Source: an uncultured bacterium
GTDB taxonomy: Bacteria; Hydrogenedentota; Hydrogenedentia; Hydrogenedentales; SLHB01
DNA: 13,130 nt
Reading direction: 5' to 3'
NCBI GenBank assembly: GCA_937928585.1
Contig: CALEZK010000579.1
Span: forward strand, 1 to 13,130
Shown here: positions 6,236-13,130 of the stretch, in pieces
How positions within the stretch are numbered: position 1 is the stretch's first letter
Layout: every line of letters starts with the position of its first letter
Position numbers and translations under genes: made by a program
The notes under the pieces: generated by a model
Seen by the model: only the letters and a program-made list of their open reading frames with translations
Told to the model about the DNA's origin: nothing
The model's database searches: none

Positions 6236-7318
6236 TTAGTGCGAGGGTGCAGTGGGCTTGGGAAGCGCAATCACACTGCTGAGACTATGAGAGGAAGCGC
6301 TTGCCGCATGTGAATCCACCGTGGAATCCAACGAAGGCGCGTGCGTGGCTTCCGTATGGCTGGAGGTTTCGGAATGCGTCGTTTCCGGAGCATGTTCCCC
6401 AGCGGAATCGGCAGGGGTCGCATGCGCCGCATCTTCGGGCGTGCCAGATGCTACCGGTGCTTCAGGCGTGCTGGCTACCGCAGGCGTGTCCAGCGTGGCA
6501 CCATCCGTCGGCGCTTCTTCCGCTTCGCCTATGCTTGAACCCAGCATCGAGTCCAGGCTGCTCTCGTCGTAAATGACGAAATCAACGCGTCGATTCTTCG
6601 CGCGCCCCTCCGGCGTGTCGTTGGGCGCGATCGGTCGGTGTTCGCCGTAACCACTCGCGGAGAAAAGACTGGGCGGCAAACCCACATCATCGATCAGACT
6701 AATGATTACGTTTACTGCCCGCGAAGTGGACAGGTCAAAGTTGTTGCGGTATTTTCCACTGCTAATCGGCAGATTGTCCGTATGGCCTTCGACATGTATG
6801 TTGTATTGGCGCGCCCCCAGCACCTCGCCAACAGGCTTTAACAATTCTTTCGCCGCCGGGGTCAAGTCCGCGCTTCCCGCGTCAAACAAAAGATTGTCCG
6901 CAAGTTCCATGACAAGCTTCGGACCTCGCGGATCGACTTTCGTGGATACAGACTCGCTGAGGCCGCGCTTTTCCATCAACTTGTCGAGATCGCCTTTGAG
7001 CGCCTGAATGCGACGCACGCGCACATCGCCGTCCGCAGTCTTGTGCCGCGAACCTTTGCGCGCATCTCCTTCCGATCGGCTTGGAAGAATGGAATTGCCT
7101 GAGATCGGTTGCCCGCCGACACCTACCGAGCTTACAGCGGGTTTTCCGAATGCCTGCGACAAACCGGACGCTAATTTCTTGAACTTCTCGGCGTCCGTGC
7201 GCGACATCGAATACATCACAAGGAAGAACACCATCAAGAGCGTGATCAAGTCCGCGTAGGTGATTAGCCAGCGCTCGTCGTTCTCATGCTCTTCAGCATG
7301 CCCCTTCTTGAAGTCCAT
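6236..7318 (-). CDS. motB: Flagellar stator protein MotB with long C-terminal tail
   Basis: The 360-residue protein begins with a short charged cytoplasmic segment, then ERWLITYADLITLLMVFFLVMYSMS, the single membrane helix. Asp23 in YADL corresponds to the ion-carrying Asp of E. coli MotB (D32). Residues about 135-250 are the peptidoglycan-binding OmpA-like domain, with VEGHTDNLPI, FDLSTSRA, FSASGYGEHRPI and GRAKNRRVDFVIY. After it comes an unusual 110-residue tail rich in Ala, Ser, Thr, Glu, Pro and His, absent from ordinary MotB. It forms the torque-generating stator with MotA and clamps it to the cell wall. The start, ATG 7316-7318, has AAGGA about 10 bases upstream, and the gene lies 28 bp behind motA, so they form an operon. 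The sequence alone does not say whether H+ or Na+ is used. Confidence 0.95.
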   Translation of the reverse strand: MDFKKGHAEEHENDERWLITYADLITLLMVFFLVMYSMSRTDAEKFKKLASGLSQAFGKPAVSSVGVGGQPISGNSILPSRSEGDARKGSRHKTADGDVRVRRIQALKGDLDKLMEKRGLSESVSTKVDPRGPKLVMELADNLLFDAGSADLTPAAKELLKPVGEVLGARQYNIHVEGHTDNLPISSGKYRNNFDLSTSRAVNVIISLIDDVGLPPSLFSASGYGEHRPIAPNDTPEGRAKNRRVDFVIYDESSLDSMLGSSIGEAEEAPTDGATLDTPAVASTPEAPVASGTPEDAAHATPADSAGEHAPETTHSETSSHTEATHAPSLDSTVDSHAASASSHSLSSVIALPKPTAPSH

Positions 7319-7346
7319 TTGCGTTCAGTCCTTTGCGGGGTCGGTC

Positions 7347-8117
7347 TTATGCGGCTTTCGCCGGCGTCTTGCCTTTTTCAGACATGAACGACATCAACTT
7401 CTGCTTGACGATATGCGGGCTGTCTCCGCCGTAGAGCGAAAGAACGCCTTCCACGATCATGGTCCGGCTCATGGATTCCTCTTTCGCGATCGTGTTGAAT
7501 TTTTTTGAGATCGGCAGGAACATCAAGTTCGCAAATCCGACGCCGTACAAGGTCGCGATGAACGCCATGGCGATCGACGGACCAAGCGAATCCGGATTGG
7601 ACAGGTTGCCGAGCACGTGGATCAGTCCGATAACCGTACCGATAATGCCCATCGTCGGCGAGAAACCGCCCGCCGTCTTGTATACGTCGGCGGATACTTT
7701 CAATCCTTCTTCTTCGACATAGATTTCCGTCATCATGATTTGCTTCACCAACTCGGGGTTGGTACCGTCAATCACCAGCCGGAGTCCGCGGCGAAGAAAC
7801 GGGTGATCCACTTTGAGCTTTTGGTTCTCAAGCGCGAGTATGCCTTCTTTGCGCGCAACCGTTGCAAGTTGTACAAACATATCCGTGATCTCGCGCGGTT
7901 CAATTCCGGGCTTGCGGATGAGTAGTCCTGTCTTCTTGACGGTATCCAGCACTTGATGGAGGGTGTAACACGTGACGGTGGAGCCGAAGGTACCGCCGGC
8001 GATCAGCATCAGTGCCGATGGCGCGTACAACGAATCGAGGTGGGCGCCTTCCATCAACGCACCGGCGATGATGGCGCCGAAGCCGGAGACCAGCCCTATA
8101 ATTGTCATCGGTTCCAT
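7347..8117 (-). CDS. motA: Flagellar stator protein MotA
   Basis: The 256-residue protein is of the short PomA/MotP-like MotA type with four membrane segments at roughly 4-22, 33-55, 150-172 and 183-203. The large cytoplasmic loop carries ATVARKEGILALEN (86-99), the charged region that touches the rotor protein FliG. GGFSPTMGIIGTVIGL holds P154 and LPISKKF holds P202, matching the two prolines needed for torque in E. coli MotA (P173, P222). It conducts ions together with MotB. ATG 8115-8117 is chosen because GAAGGAGA lies 9 bases before it. The next in-frame ATG, three codons on, would be too far. It is the first gene of motAB. No other flagellar gene is in the window. Confidence 0.96.
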   Translation of the reverse strand: MEPMTIIGLVSGFGAIIAGALMEGAHLDSLYAPSALMLIAGGTFGSTVTCYTLHQVLDTVKKTGLLIRKPGIEPREITDMFVQLATVARKEGILALENQKLKVDHPFLRRGLRLVIDGTNPELVKQIMMTEIYVEEEGLKVSADVYKTAGGFSPTMGIIGTVIGLIHVLGNLSNPDSLGPSIAMAFIATLYGVGFANLMFLPISKKFNTIAKEESMSRTMIVEGVLSLYGGDSPHIVKQKLMSFMSEKGKTPAKAA

Positions 8118-8314
8118 GTGCGCGAATCTCCTTCGTGCGAATGGCTAGAACACGTGCGTGCAGCGCAACTGCACACGCGGCAATTTTATCAGACGATGTC
8201 AATAATTTCCATAAGTTTCTACTATATCGTAAATACCTAATATAAAAAGACTTATAAAATTGCTTGCGGGATTTGCGGAGCAGGACAACTATAACAACAC
8301 TAGGATTTTACGCC
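8118..8314. promoter_or_regulatory. Divergent promoter region between motA and the crotonase gene
   Basis: This 197-bp gap between divergent genes holds an AT-rich stretch (about 8181-8260), clearly unlike the surrounding GC-rich DNA. It must contain both promoters. TATAGT (8221-8226) and TATATT (8239-8244) read on the reverse strand, and TATAAC (8290-8295) on the forward strand, are possible -10 boxes, but none has a convincing -35. A 6-bp hairpin (8158-8163 with 8169-8174) would lie in the motA leader. I found no sigma-28 match. Confidence 0.4.
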
Positions 8315-9118
8315 ATGAACAGCCCGTATATCAAGACTTCAATACAAGAAAAACTCTGGGTCGTCTCGCTCGATCGACCCGAAAAACGCAATGCCATCAC
8401 CTTCGATATGTTGATGCACCTCGGCGAAGCCGTCGCCGAAGTTGACCAACACCCCGAATTGAGGGCCGTAATCGTTCGCGCCGAAGGCCCCGTCTTCTCG
8501 GCAGGAATCGACATCGCCTCTCTCATGGAAATGCGCAACACCGTAGGCGAAGCAAATCTCGCCCGATGGCTCCGCCGCGGCGCAGATCGATTGCAGTACG
8601 CGCTACACCTCATCGAGAGCACAGAACTGCCGGTCATCGGGGCGCTCCAAGGCAAGGTCATCGGACTAGGACTGGAACTCGCGCTCGCCTTTGACCTTCG
8701 GGTTTGCACGCCCGACTGTCAGTTCAGCATTCCGGAGTCGCGCATGGGCCTCGTCGCCGATGTCGGCGGCACCACGCGTCTCTCCCGCACAGTTGGGCCC
8801 GCGCGCGCAAAGGATCTGCTCATGACCGCGCGTGCAATCGGCGCGGAAGAAGCGCTCGGCTGGGGATTGGTCAACCGCATCGCAACCAATGGCGACGCTT
8901 TCGAAGAAGCATCACGGCTCGCGGACCAAATCGCACAGAACGCGCCCCTGGCGGTGGGCATGGCAAAGCGAATCGTCGATCAGGGCGACGGCTTGGATAA
9001 GCATTCGCAGATGGCCATCGAACGCTGGGCGCAAAGCCAACTGATTGCGACCGACGATGTCATCGAAGCGGCAATGTCTTTCATGGAAAAACGGCCCGCA
9101 AACTTCCAAGGCAAGTAA
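8315..9118 (+). CDS. Enoyl-CoA hydratase/isomerase family protein (crotonase fold)
   Basis: The 267-residue protein carries the crotonase signatures: DRPEKRNAI near the N-terminus, FSAGID (61-66) forming the first oxyanion-hole loop, GKVIGLGLELALAFDLRV (113-130) forming the second, and PESRMGLVADVGGTTRLSRTVG (140-161). E121 and E141 match the two catalytic glutamates of rat enoyl-CoA hydratase (E144, E164). D149 in ADVGG sits where dienoyl-CoA isomerase has its third acid (D204), so the enzyme could be a hydratase or an isomerase acting on an acyl-CoA. It is cytoplasmic. ATG 8315 has TAGGA 9 bases upstream. The TTG at 8264 only adds an unconserved extension. An envelope gene starts 35 bp after its stop, so it may lead that transcript. 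No other fatty-acid gene is nearby. Confidence 0.9.
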   Translation: MNSPYIKTSIQEKLWVVSLDRPEKRNAITFDMLMHLGEAVAEVDQHPELRAVIVRAEGPVFSAGIDIASLMEMRNTVGEANLARWLRRGADRLQYALHLIESTELPVIGALQGKVIGLGLELALAFDLRVCTPDCQFSIPESRMGLVADVGGTTRLSRTVGPARAKDLLMTARAIGAEEALGWGLVNRIATNGDAFEEASRLADQIAQNAPLAVGMAKRIVDQGDGLDKHSQMAIERWAQSQLIATDDVIEAAMSFMEKRPANFQGK

Positions 9119-9153
9119 ATCCATGATCGCGTGCAAGTGGATGCTCTCTCAGC

Positions 9154-9954
9154 GTGCGGCCTGAACTATTCACGATCGTCGGCGCGACGTTCTACGCGTA
9201 CCGCACGCTTTTGGCGACATCGTTCGTGGTCTGCACGCTGCTCGCCGTGCGCGAGAGCCGAAAACGCCCCGGCGGCATTGAACTTTCCCCCGCCATCGGC
9301 ATCTGGGCGATGCTGGGGTCGCTCCTCGGCGCGCGCATTTTCTTTGTGCTGCAATACGGCGAACCCTCCGAGTTGTGGCGAGCGCTTCTGGTCTGGGAAG
9401 GGGGCCTCGTCTTCTATGGCGGGCTCATAGGAGGTCTCGCGGCTGCCGCGATCCATCTCGCCCTGAGAGGCACGCCCTTCCTCAACGCAGCCGATAGCGT
9501 CGCACCTTATCTCGCCTTGGGCGAGGCAATAACCCGTGTCGGGTGTTTCCTGAATGGGTGCTGCTGGGGAACCATGTGCACCTGGCCCTGGGCAGTGACG
9601 TTTCCACCCCATAGCCCTGCCTTCTCCCAACAAGTGCACGACGGCCTGCTATCGCCGGAAGCCAGCCACGCCCTGCCGGTCCACCCAACCCAACTGTATA
9701 TGACCTGCGGGCTTGTTTTGGTCTGTCTCGTGCTGAAAGGTGTCCTGGTTCGCCGCCCCCCGGCAGGTGTGGTATTCTTCGGGTACCTGCTGTTGTATGG
9801 CCTTCTGCGATTTCTCGTCGAATTGGTGCGCGGCGACAGCGCGCATTCCGTCGGCGGGATTACAGTGTCGGGCGCGGTCAGCCTGACACTGCTTCTATTC
9901 GGCGCGGTCGCGTGTATTTACGCGGCGCGCAAGCCTGGGAGTCAACAGACATGA
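9154..9954 (+). CDS. Prolipoprotein diacylglyceryl transferase (Lgt) family protein, Cys-rich signature
   Basis: This 266-residue polytopic inner-membrane protein would transfer diacylglycerol from phosphatidylglycerol to the lipobox Cys of prolipoproteins. The Lgt landmarks are GGLVFYGGLIGG (83-94), TRVGCFLNGCCWG (127-139), VHPTQLY (176-182) and LRFLVELVRGD (218-228). R128, R219 and E223 match E. coli R143, R239 and E243. The usual FHGG is FYGG, and the normal GRxGNFxNxE signature has Cys in place of Asn (C131) and Glu (C136), plus C137. Such GCFLNGCC variants occur in a subgroup of Lgt homologues, so it may be the cell's Lgt or a specialised paralogue. GTG 9154 is the only plausible start, since an in-frame stop lies at 9124, but it has no clear ribosome site. 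Its stop overlaps the next start (ATGA), implying translational coupling. Confidence 0.85.
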   Translation: MRPELFTIVGATFYAYRTLLATSFVVCTLLAVRESRKRPGGIELSPAIGIWAMLGSLLGARIFFVLQYGEPSELWRALLVWEGGLVFYGGLIGGLAAAAIHLALRGTPFLNAADSVAPYLALGEAITRVGCFLNGCCWGTMCTWPWAVTFPPHSPAFSQQVHDGLLSPEASHALPVHPTQLYMTCGLVLVCLVLKGVLVRRPPAGVVFFGYLLLYGLLRFLVELVRGDSAHSVGGITVSGAVSLTLLLFGAVACIYAARKPGSQQT

Positions 9955-11390
9955 ACCGAGCCCTTATAGCCGCAACTTTCCTGTTGCTGCCGCGGCTGGC
10001 CCTTGCCCAACCGATCGATGTCTCAAAACTGACGGGAGAAGACTGGTACGGGTTGTACCTCAATGGCCAGAAATCCGGGTTTCTCATGAACGCGGTATCG
10101 GTCGAAAACGACGGCACGATCTCCGTGGTCGAAGATGCTCGGTTCAAGTTGATGATGAACGCAATCCCTCAGGATCTTCAGACATTCTCCAAGCGCACTT
10201 ATGCCGCGGATGGCAGCCTGCTCGGTTTTGTTCAGGAAGTTAAGGACAGCACTGGCAATTCCCGATTTGAAGGAAAAGTCGATGGGGGGACCATGAAAAT
10301 GACGTCCACCATCGGCGGAACTCGCAAAGAGGAAACCCTGGAAGCGCCAAAGGAAAATCTGCGCGACGCGTTCAAGCAGTCCATGCTCGCAAACCCGGAT
10401 GCCAAAGTGGGCGACAAAATTTCGTATACCTTCTTCGAGCCGATGCTCTCAGCCGAAACGCGCGGGGTTTGCGAAATTATCGCCGTCGAGACCCGCACGC
10501 TGGAAGGCGTGCCCACGAAAGTCTTCCGAATCGCTACACACGATGAATTCACCGGGCTCGACACCGTTTCCATTGTGACCGAGCATGGCGCGCTGCTTGA
10601 AGACGTCGTCGCCAGCATGATTACCATGCGACTGGAATCGAAAGAAGCCGCGCAGGACGTCAACTACGTCAATGACGTGCTGGTTTCGAACGCGGCATAT
10701 CTTGACGAACCCATTCTGAATGCGCGCACGCGAGAGAGTCTGCGGCTGATTGTGAAGGGCCCGTTGACTTCCGCCCACCTCTTCAACGACGAAAGGCAGT
10801 TCTTCACGCAAAAAGGCGATGCGTTCGAATTTACCGGCCGCGCTATTTCGCTCGCGGGATTCACGCCCGCGCAGATCCCCATCACCGAACCGAGCGTGGC
10901 CGAATGGCAGAAACCGACTCGTTTTATCCAAAGCGACGACCCTAAACTCATTGCGAAAGCCCGCGAGATCGTCGGCGATGAAACGAATTCCATGAAGATC
11001 GTCGAAAAACTTTCGTCCTGGGTAAATGACAATGTTCAAACAACTTTTTCCGCGCGGCTTACGAACGCACTCGAAGTGCTGAACAGTCTCGAAGGCGATT
11101 GCACCGAGCATAGCGTGCTGTTTATCGCGCTCGCGCGCGCCGCTGGCCTGCCAGCGCGCGAGGTCGCCGGTCTGATTTACATGGACGGCGATAGACCCGG
11201 CTTCTACTTTCACCAGTGGGCAAAAGTCTGGGTTGGCAAATGGGTGGACGTAGATCCCACCTGGGATCAATCGCTCGCGGATGTTACCCACATCAAATTG
11301 GGGGAAGGCGATTTGTTCCAGCAAGCCCAGCTCATTCCGATCATCGGACGCATTCAGGTTGAAGTGGTGGATGACAACGCTGCAAACTGA
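9951..11390 (+). CDS. Secreted transglutaminase-like (papain-fold) protein
   Basis: The 479-residue protein starts with a signal peptide (MNRALIAATFLLLPRLALA), so it is periplasmic or secreted. Residues about 20-320 form a beta-rich region I cannot assign. The C-terminal third is a transglutaminase core with the triad Cys384 in EGDCTEHSVLF, His421 in FYFHQWAKVW and Asp435 in VDVDPTWDQ. All three are present, so it is probably catalytic. Bacterial members act as peptidases or amidases as well as cross-linking enzymes. ATG 9951 overlaps the stop of the Lgt-like gene by 4 bp and has GGGAG 9 bases upstream. The longer frame from 9912 would bury the signal peptide. Position between Lgt and a lipoprotein points to envelope protein or peptidoglycan processing, but the substrate is unknown. 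Confidence 0.88.
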   Translation: MNRALIAATFLLLPRLALAQPIDVSKLTGEDWYGLYLNGQKSGFLMNAVSVENDGTISVVEDARFKLMMNAIPQDLQTFSKRTYAADGSLLGFVQEVKDSTGNSRFEGKVDGGTMKMTSTIGGTRKEETLEAPKENLRDAFKQSMLANPDAKVGDKISYTFFEPMLSAETRGVCEIIAVETRTLEGVPTKVFRIATHDEFTGLDTVSIVTEHGALLEDVVASMITMRLESKEAAQDVNYVNDVLVSNAAYLDEPILNARTRESLRLIVKGPLTSAHLFNDERQFFTQKGDAFEFTGRAISLAGFTPAQIPITEPSVAEWQKPTRFIQSDDPKLIAKAREIVGDETNSMKIVEKLSSWVNDNVQTTFSARLTNALEVLNSLEGDCTEHSVLFIALARAAGLPAREVAGLIYMDGDRPGFYFHQWAKVWVGKWVDVDPTWDQSLADVTHIKLGEGDLFQQAQLIPIIGRIQVEVVDDNAAN

Positions 11391-11469
11391 CGGCGACCAT
11401 TAGGCTGCTGCCCGCAGTAAGTGGGATGGGGTGATTCGGAAAGTGATTCCTATTGATCGCGGAGGACGC

Positions 11470-12102
11470 ATGCGCACATTCCGTTTATGTTCGTTCGTGG
11501 CGCTCGCTGTTGCCCTGCTTGCAGGTTGCGGCACTACAGGCGGCCTGTCGGAGCCGAAGCCCCAGCCCGTCGATTCCCTCGAATTGCACCAGCAGGCCGA
11601 CGGCATGCTCGATTACCTGGACGGCAAATCGGCCGCACTCCCCCAATCCCTGCTCGAGGGTGTACCACTCGCAAATGAAAACGACGACACCGTCAAAAAA
11701 CTGATGGATGTCTCCGCGATGATGCGGGAAGGTGCGGACGAAATCGCTGCCCTTAAATCCCGCGGCGTACTCGGTGAAGACAATCGCGGGTACCTCGTCC
11801 TGCGAAACAATGACCGCATCGTCGACGCCGCCGAGAAGAATGTGCTGCAGAAAGTAATGGCAACGGAGAACGACCTGCGAAAAGAGTTCTATCGCGCCAT
11901 GGCGCGCACCCGCGAAGAACGCGGCCTCACGCTCACCCGCGTCGAGCGCGTCTTCGCCGCGAGAAGGATCGCGCGCGCGACGCAAGGCAGCATCGTCCAA
12001 CTGCCTTCCGACAAAGCCGAATTCGAGTTGCTCCTTTCCACGCCGCTCGCCAAAACCATGGGCGACGCCTTTCAACCCGGCGCATGGGTCGAAATTCCGT
12101 AG
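11470..12102 (+). CDS. Lipoprotein with DUF1318/YdbL-like domain
   Basis: The 210-residue product has a clear lipoprotein signal peptide: MRTFRLCSFV, a hydrophobic run, and the lipobox LAGC with Cys20. The middle (about 80-190) resembles the DUF1318/YdbL domain: IAALKSRGVLGEDNRGYL, then a segment like its V-x-x-EN-x-x-R-x-x-x-Y stretch (ATENDLRKEFYRAMA), and a Val/Ala-rich helix before GSIVQLP. YdbL works with YnbE and YdbH, which is AsmA-like and moves phospholipids between membranes. Here neither partner is adjacent and the protein is lipidated, with an extra C-terminal piece ending AWVEIP. ATG 11470 follows GGAGG at short spacing. GTG 11431 would bury the lipobox. It lies 79 bp after the transglutaminase gene and 45 bp before the exosortase-like gene. 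Confidence 0.75.
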   Translation: MRTFRLCSFVALAVALLAGCGTTGGLSEPKPQPVDSLELHQQADGMLDYLDGKSAALPQSLLEGVPLANENDDTVKKLMDVSAMMREGADEIAALKSRGVLGEDNRGYLVLRNNDRIVDAAEKNVLQKVMATENDLRKEFYRAMARTREERGLTLTRVERVFAARRIARATQGSIVQLPSDKAEFELLLSTPLAKTMGDAFQPGAWVEIP

Positions 12103-12147
12103 GGCGCGAACCTTGCCGCGACCGCCCGGACAATCCATAATTGTGTG

Positions 12148-13130
12148 ATGCCCGATATCCCGCAAACACCGGCCGTCGCCACCTCTGATCCAGCGCCGGT
12201 CACGCGCGCAGGCGCGATTCGCTTTGTCGCCACGTTCCTGGTGCTCACAGCCATTTTTCTCACGCTTGGGCGCTACGCCGTAAACACGGCCCCGATGAAC
12301 TGGTACCTGTTTCAAGTAGCGCGTCAGACCTCGTTCATGCTGAATGTAACCGGCGATGCATGCACGATAGAAGACGTAGAAGCCCATAAAGGACGTGGCG
12401 ATGCAATTCGAACTGCAATCGACGCGTGGCATCGCGGCGAAGACGATGCGCAGGAAAAAGTAGTCGTCGCGGGGGAGCCGCCCTCGCGCTATGACGTATG
12501 GCGCTATCGCGCGGCAAAACTCGCGCGCGACCTGCGAGTCGAACAGCGCTATCTCGCGATGACGCGCCCAGTGCCCCGCCCCGCCATTGCCACTCCCGAA
12601 CAGCGTATCGCGTATTTGCGCGACTGCCTCGACAGTCTCGTCGCCTCGACGCGGCGGGAGTCGGGTGACAATGTTACCCTCATCATGGCCAATGGCCTCA
12701 GCGACATTATTGCCGCGGCCGATGAACTGCTAAGCGCGCTCGAAGGCGGCGCGCGTCCGGCCGCCGGCGCGCTTGAAGAAGCCCTTCGCCAACTCGAATC
12801 CGAAATCGAGCGGGGCCGCGCCGGCCAGGAAAGTTTCTTGCGGGGCCGCGTCGCAAATCTCACGACACAGATTCAGGATAGGCTTGGGCCCTTGGTCATG
12901 TTTGTCGCGCGAGACGACCCTGCAGACATGCGCCGCTTCAACTTTCACCTCGTTCCCGACTGCGGTGCCCTGCCATCCATGTCGATCTATCTTGCAGCCC
13001 TGCTCGCATTTCCGGCTTCCTGGCGCAGTCGTCTACTCGGTATCGCCTTCGGCTTGCCGATCCTTTACGCAGTCAATCTGATTCGCCTGGTATGCCTTGC
13101 ATTTATCGGTGCATACCCGCAGAGCAACGA
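12148..13130 (+). CDS. Exosortase/archaeosortase family protein with large soluble insert (partial, 3' end cut)
   Basis: The frame stays open to the window edge (327 codons seen). Residues about 23-45 form a first membrane helix. After a short YLFQVARQTSFMLNVTG segment, residues about 74-262 are soluble, charged and helical. From 264 on it matches short exosortases of the XrtH kind: VPDCGALPSMSIYL with the presumed nucleophile Cys272, a helix ending LLAFPASWRSRLLG, then YAVNLIRLVCLAFIGAY with Asn310 and Arg313. Aligned back from AFP, the Cys falls at the expected place without gaps, although C-G-A replaces the usual C-x-G. The last catalytic residue (His) would lie beyond the edge. Exosortases cut C-terminal sorting signals of exported proteins at the inner membrane. 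No target with such a signal is in the window. ATG 12148 is chosen; GTG 12145 is directly in front. Confidence 0.78.
   Translation, partial: MPDIPQTPAVATSDPAPVTRAGAIRFVATFLVLTAIFLTLGRYAVNTAPMNWYLFQVARQTSFMLNVTGDACTIEDVEAHKGRGDAIRTAIDAWHRGEDDAQEKVVVAGEPPSRYDVWRYRAAKLARDLRVEQRYLAMTRPVPRPAIATPEQRIAYLRDCLDSLVASTRRESGDNVTLIMANGLSDIIAAADELLSALEGGARPAAGALEEALRQLESEIERGRAGQESFLRGRVANLTTQIQDRLGPLVMFVARDDPADMRRFNFHLVPDCGALPSMSIYLAALLAFPASWRSRLLGIAFGLPILYAVNLIRLVCLAFIGAYPQSN

Noticed and set aside
8118..8263. Sigma-28 flagellar promoter for motAB
   Set aside because: The nearest match (TTATCAGA at 8186-8193) lacks the second box at either accepted spacing.
8264..8314. TTG start giving the crotonase 17 extra residues
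   Set aside because: The extension is not crotonase-like, whereas ATG 8315 has TAGGA at good spacing and begins where the family usually begins.
10449..11324. 291-codon reverse frame antisense to the transglutaminase gene
   Set aside because: It is a shadow of a GC-rich coding region. The forward frame has the signal peptide and the Cys-His-Asp triad.
11485..12432. 315-codon reverse frame across the lipoprotein and exosortase starts
   Set aside because: It runs antisense to two genes with recognisable features and has no domain pattern of its own.

Overview
The window reads as chromosomal DNA of a Gram-negative, flagellated, probably uncultured bacterium with moderately high GC. It encodes lipoproteins with lipoboxes, a MotAB flagellar stator, a type IV pilin behind a sigma-54-type promoter, an exosortase-family protein and an IS200/RAYT-type transposase. 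This mix suits Planctomycetes-like, Hydrogenedentes-like or deltaproteobacterial lineages. My guess is a Hydrogenedentes-like genome, but no marker gene in the window settles it.

Left part (1-2821). The C-terminal end of an unidentified gene is closed by a strong intrinsic terminator. Then come a reverse-strand lipoprotein of unknown function and a reverse-strand type IV pilin/pseudopilin. The pilin has tandem terminator-like hairpins behind it and a good -24/-12 promoter in front, with an inverted repeat further upstream. Next is a cluster of six hairpins (about 2079-2357) that ends at the stop codon of a single-domain Y1 (HUH) transposase, a RAYT/REP-like arrangement.

Middle (3093-8117). 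A secreted trypsin-like protease carries a C-terminal domain resembling the CFI-box type and is followed closely by a class I SAM methyltransferase. On the reverse strand are a stand-alone CBM9-like protein, whose 3' end overlaps the methyltransferase, and motA-motB.

Right part (8315-13130, all forward). A crotonase is followed by four envelope genes with short gaps. These are an Lgt-family diacylglyceryl transferase with an unusual Cys-rich signature, a secreted transglutaminase-like protein overlapping it by ATGA, a lipoprotein with a DUF1318/YdbL-like domain, and the start of an exosortase-family protein that runs off the window. The exosortase has the Cys and the N-x-x-R block in the usual places. 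Between its first membrane segment and the catalytic Cys sits a soluble helical insert of about 190 residues that short exosortases do not normally have. This envelope cluster, and the modified exosortase in particular, is the best candidate here for something undescribed.
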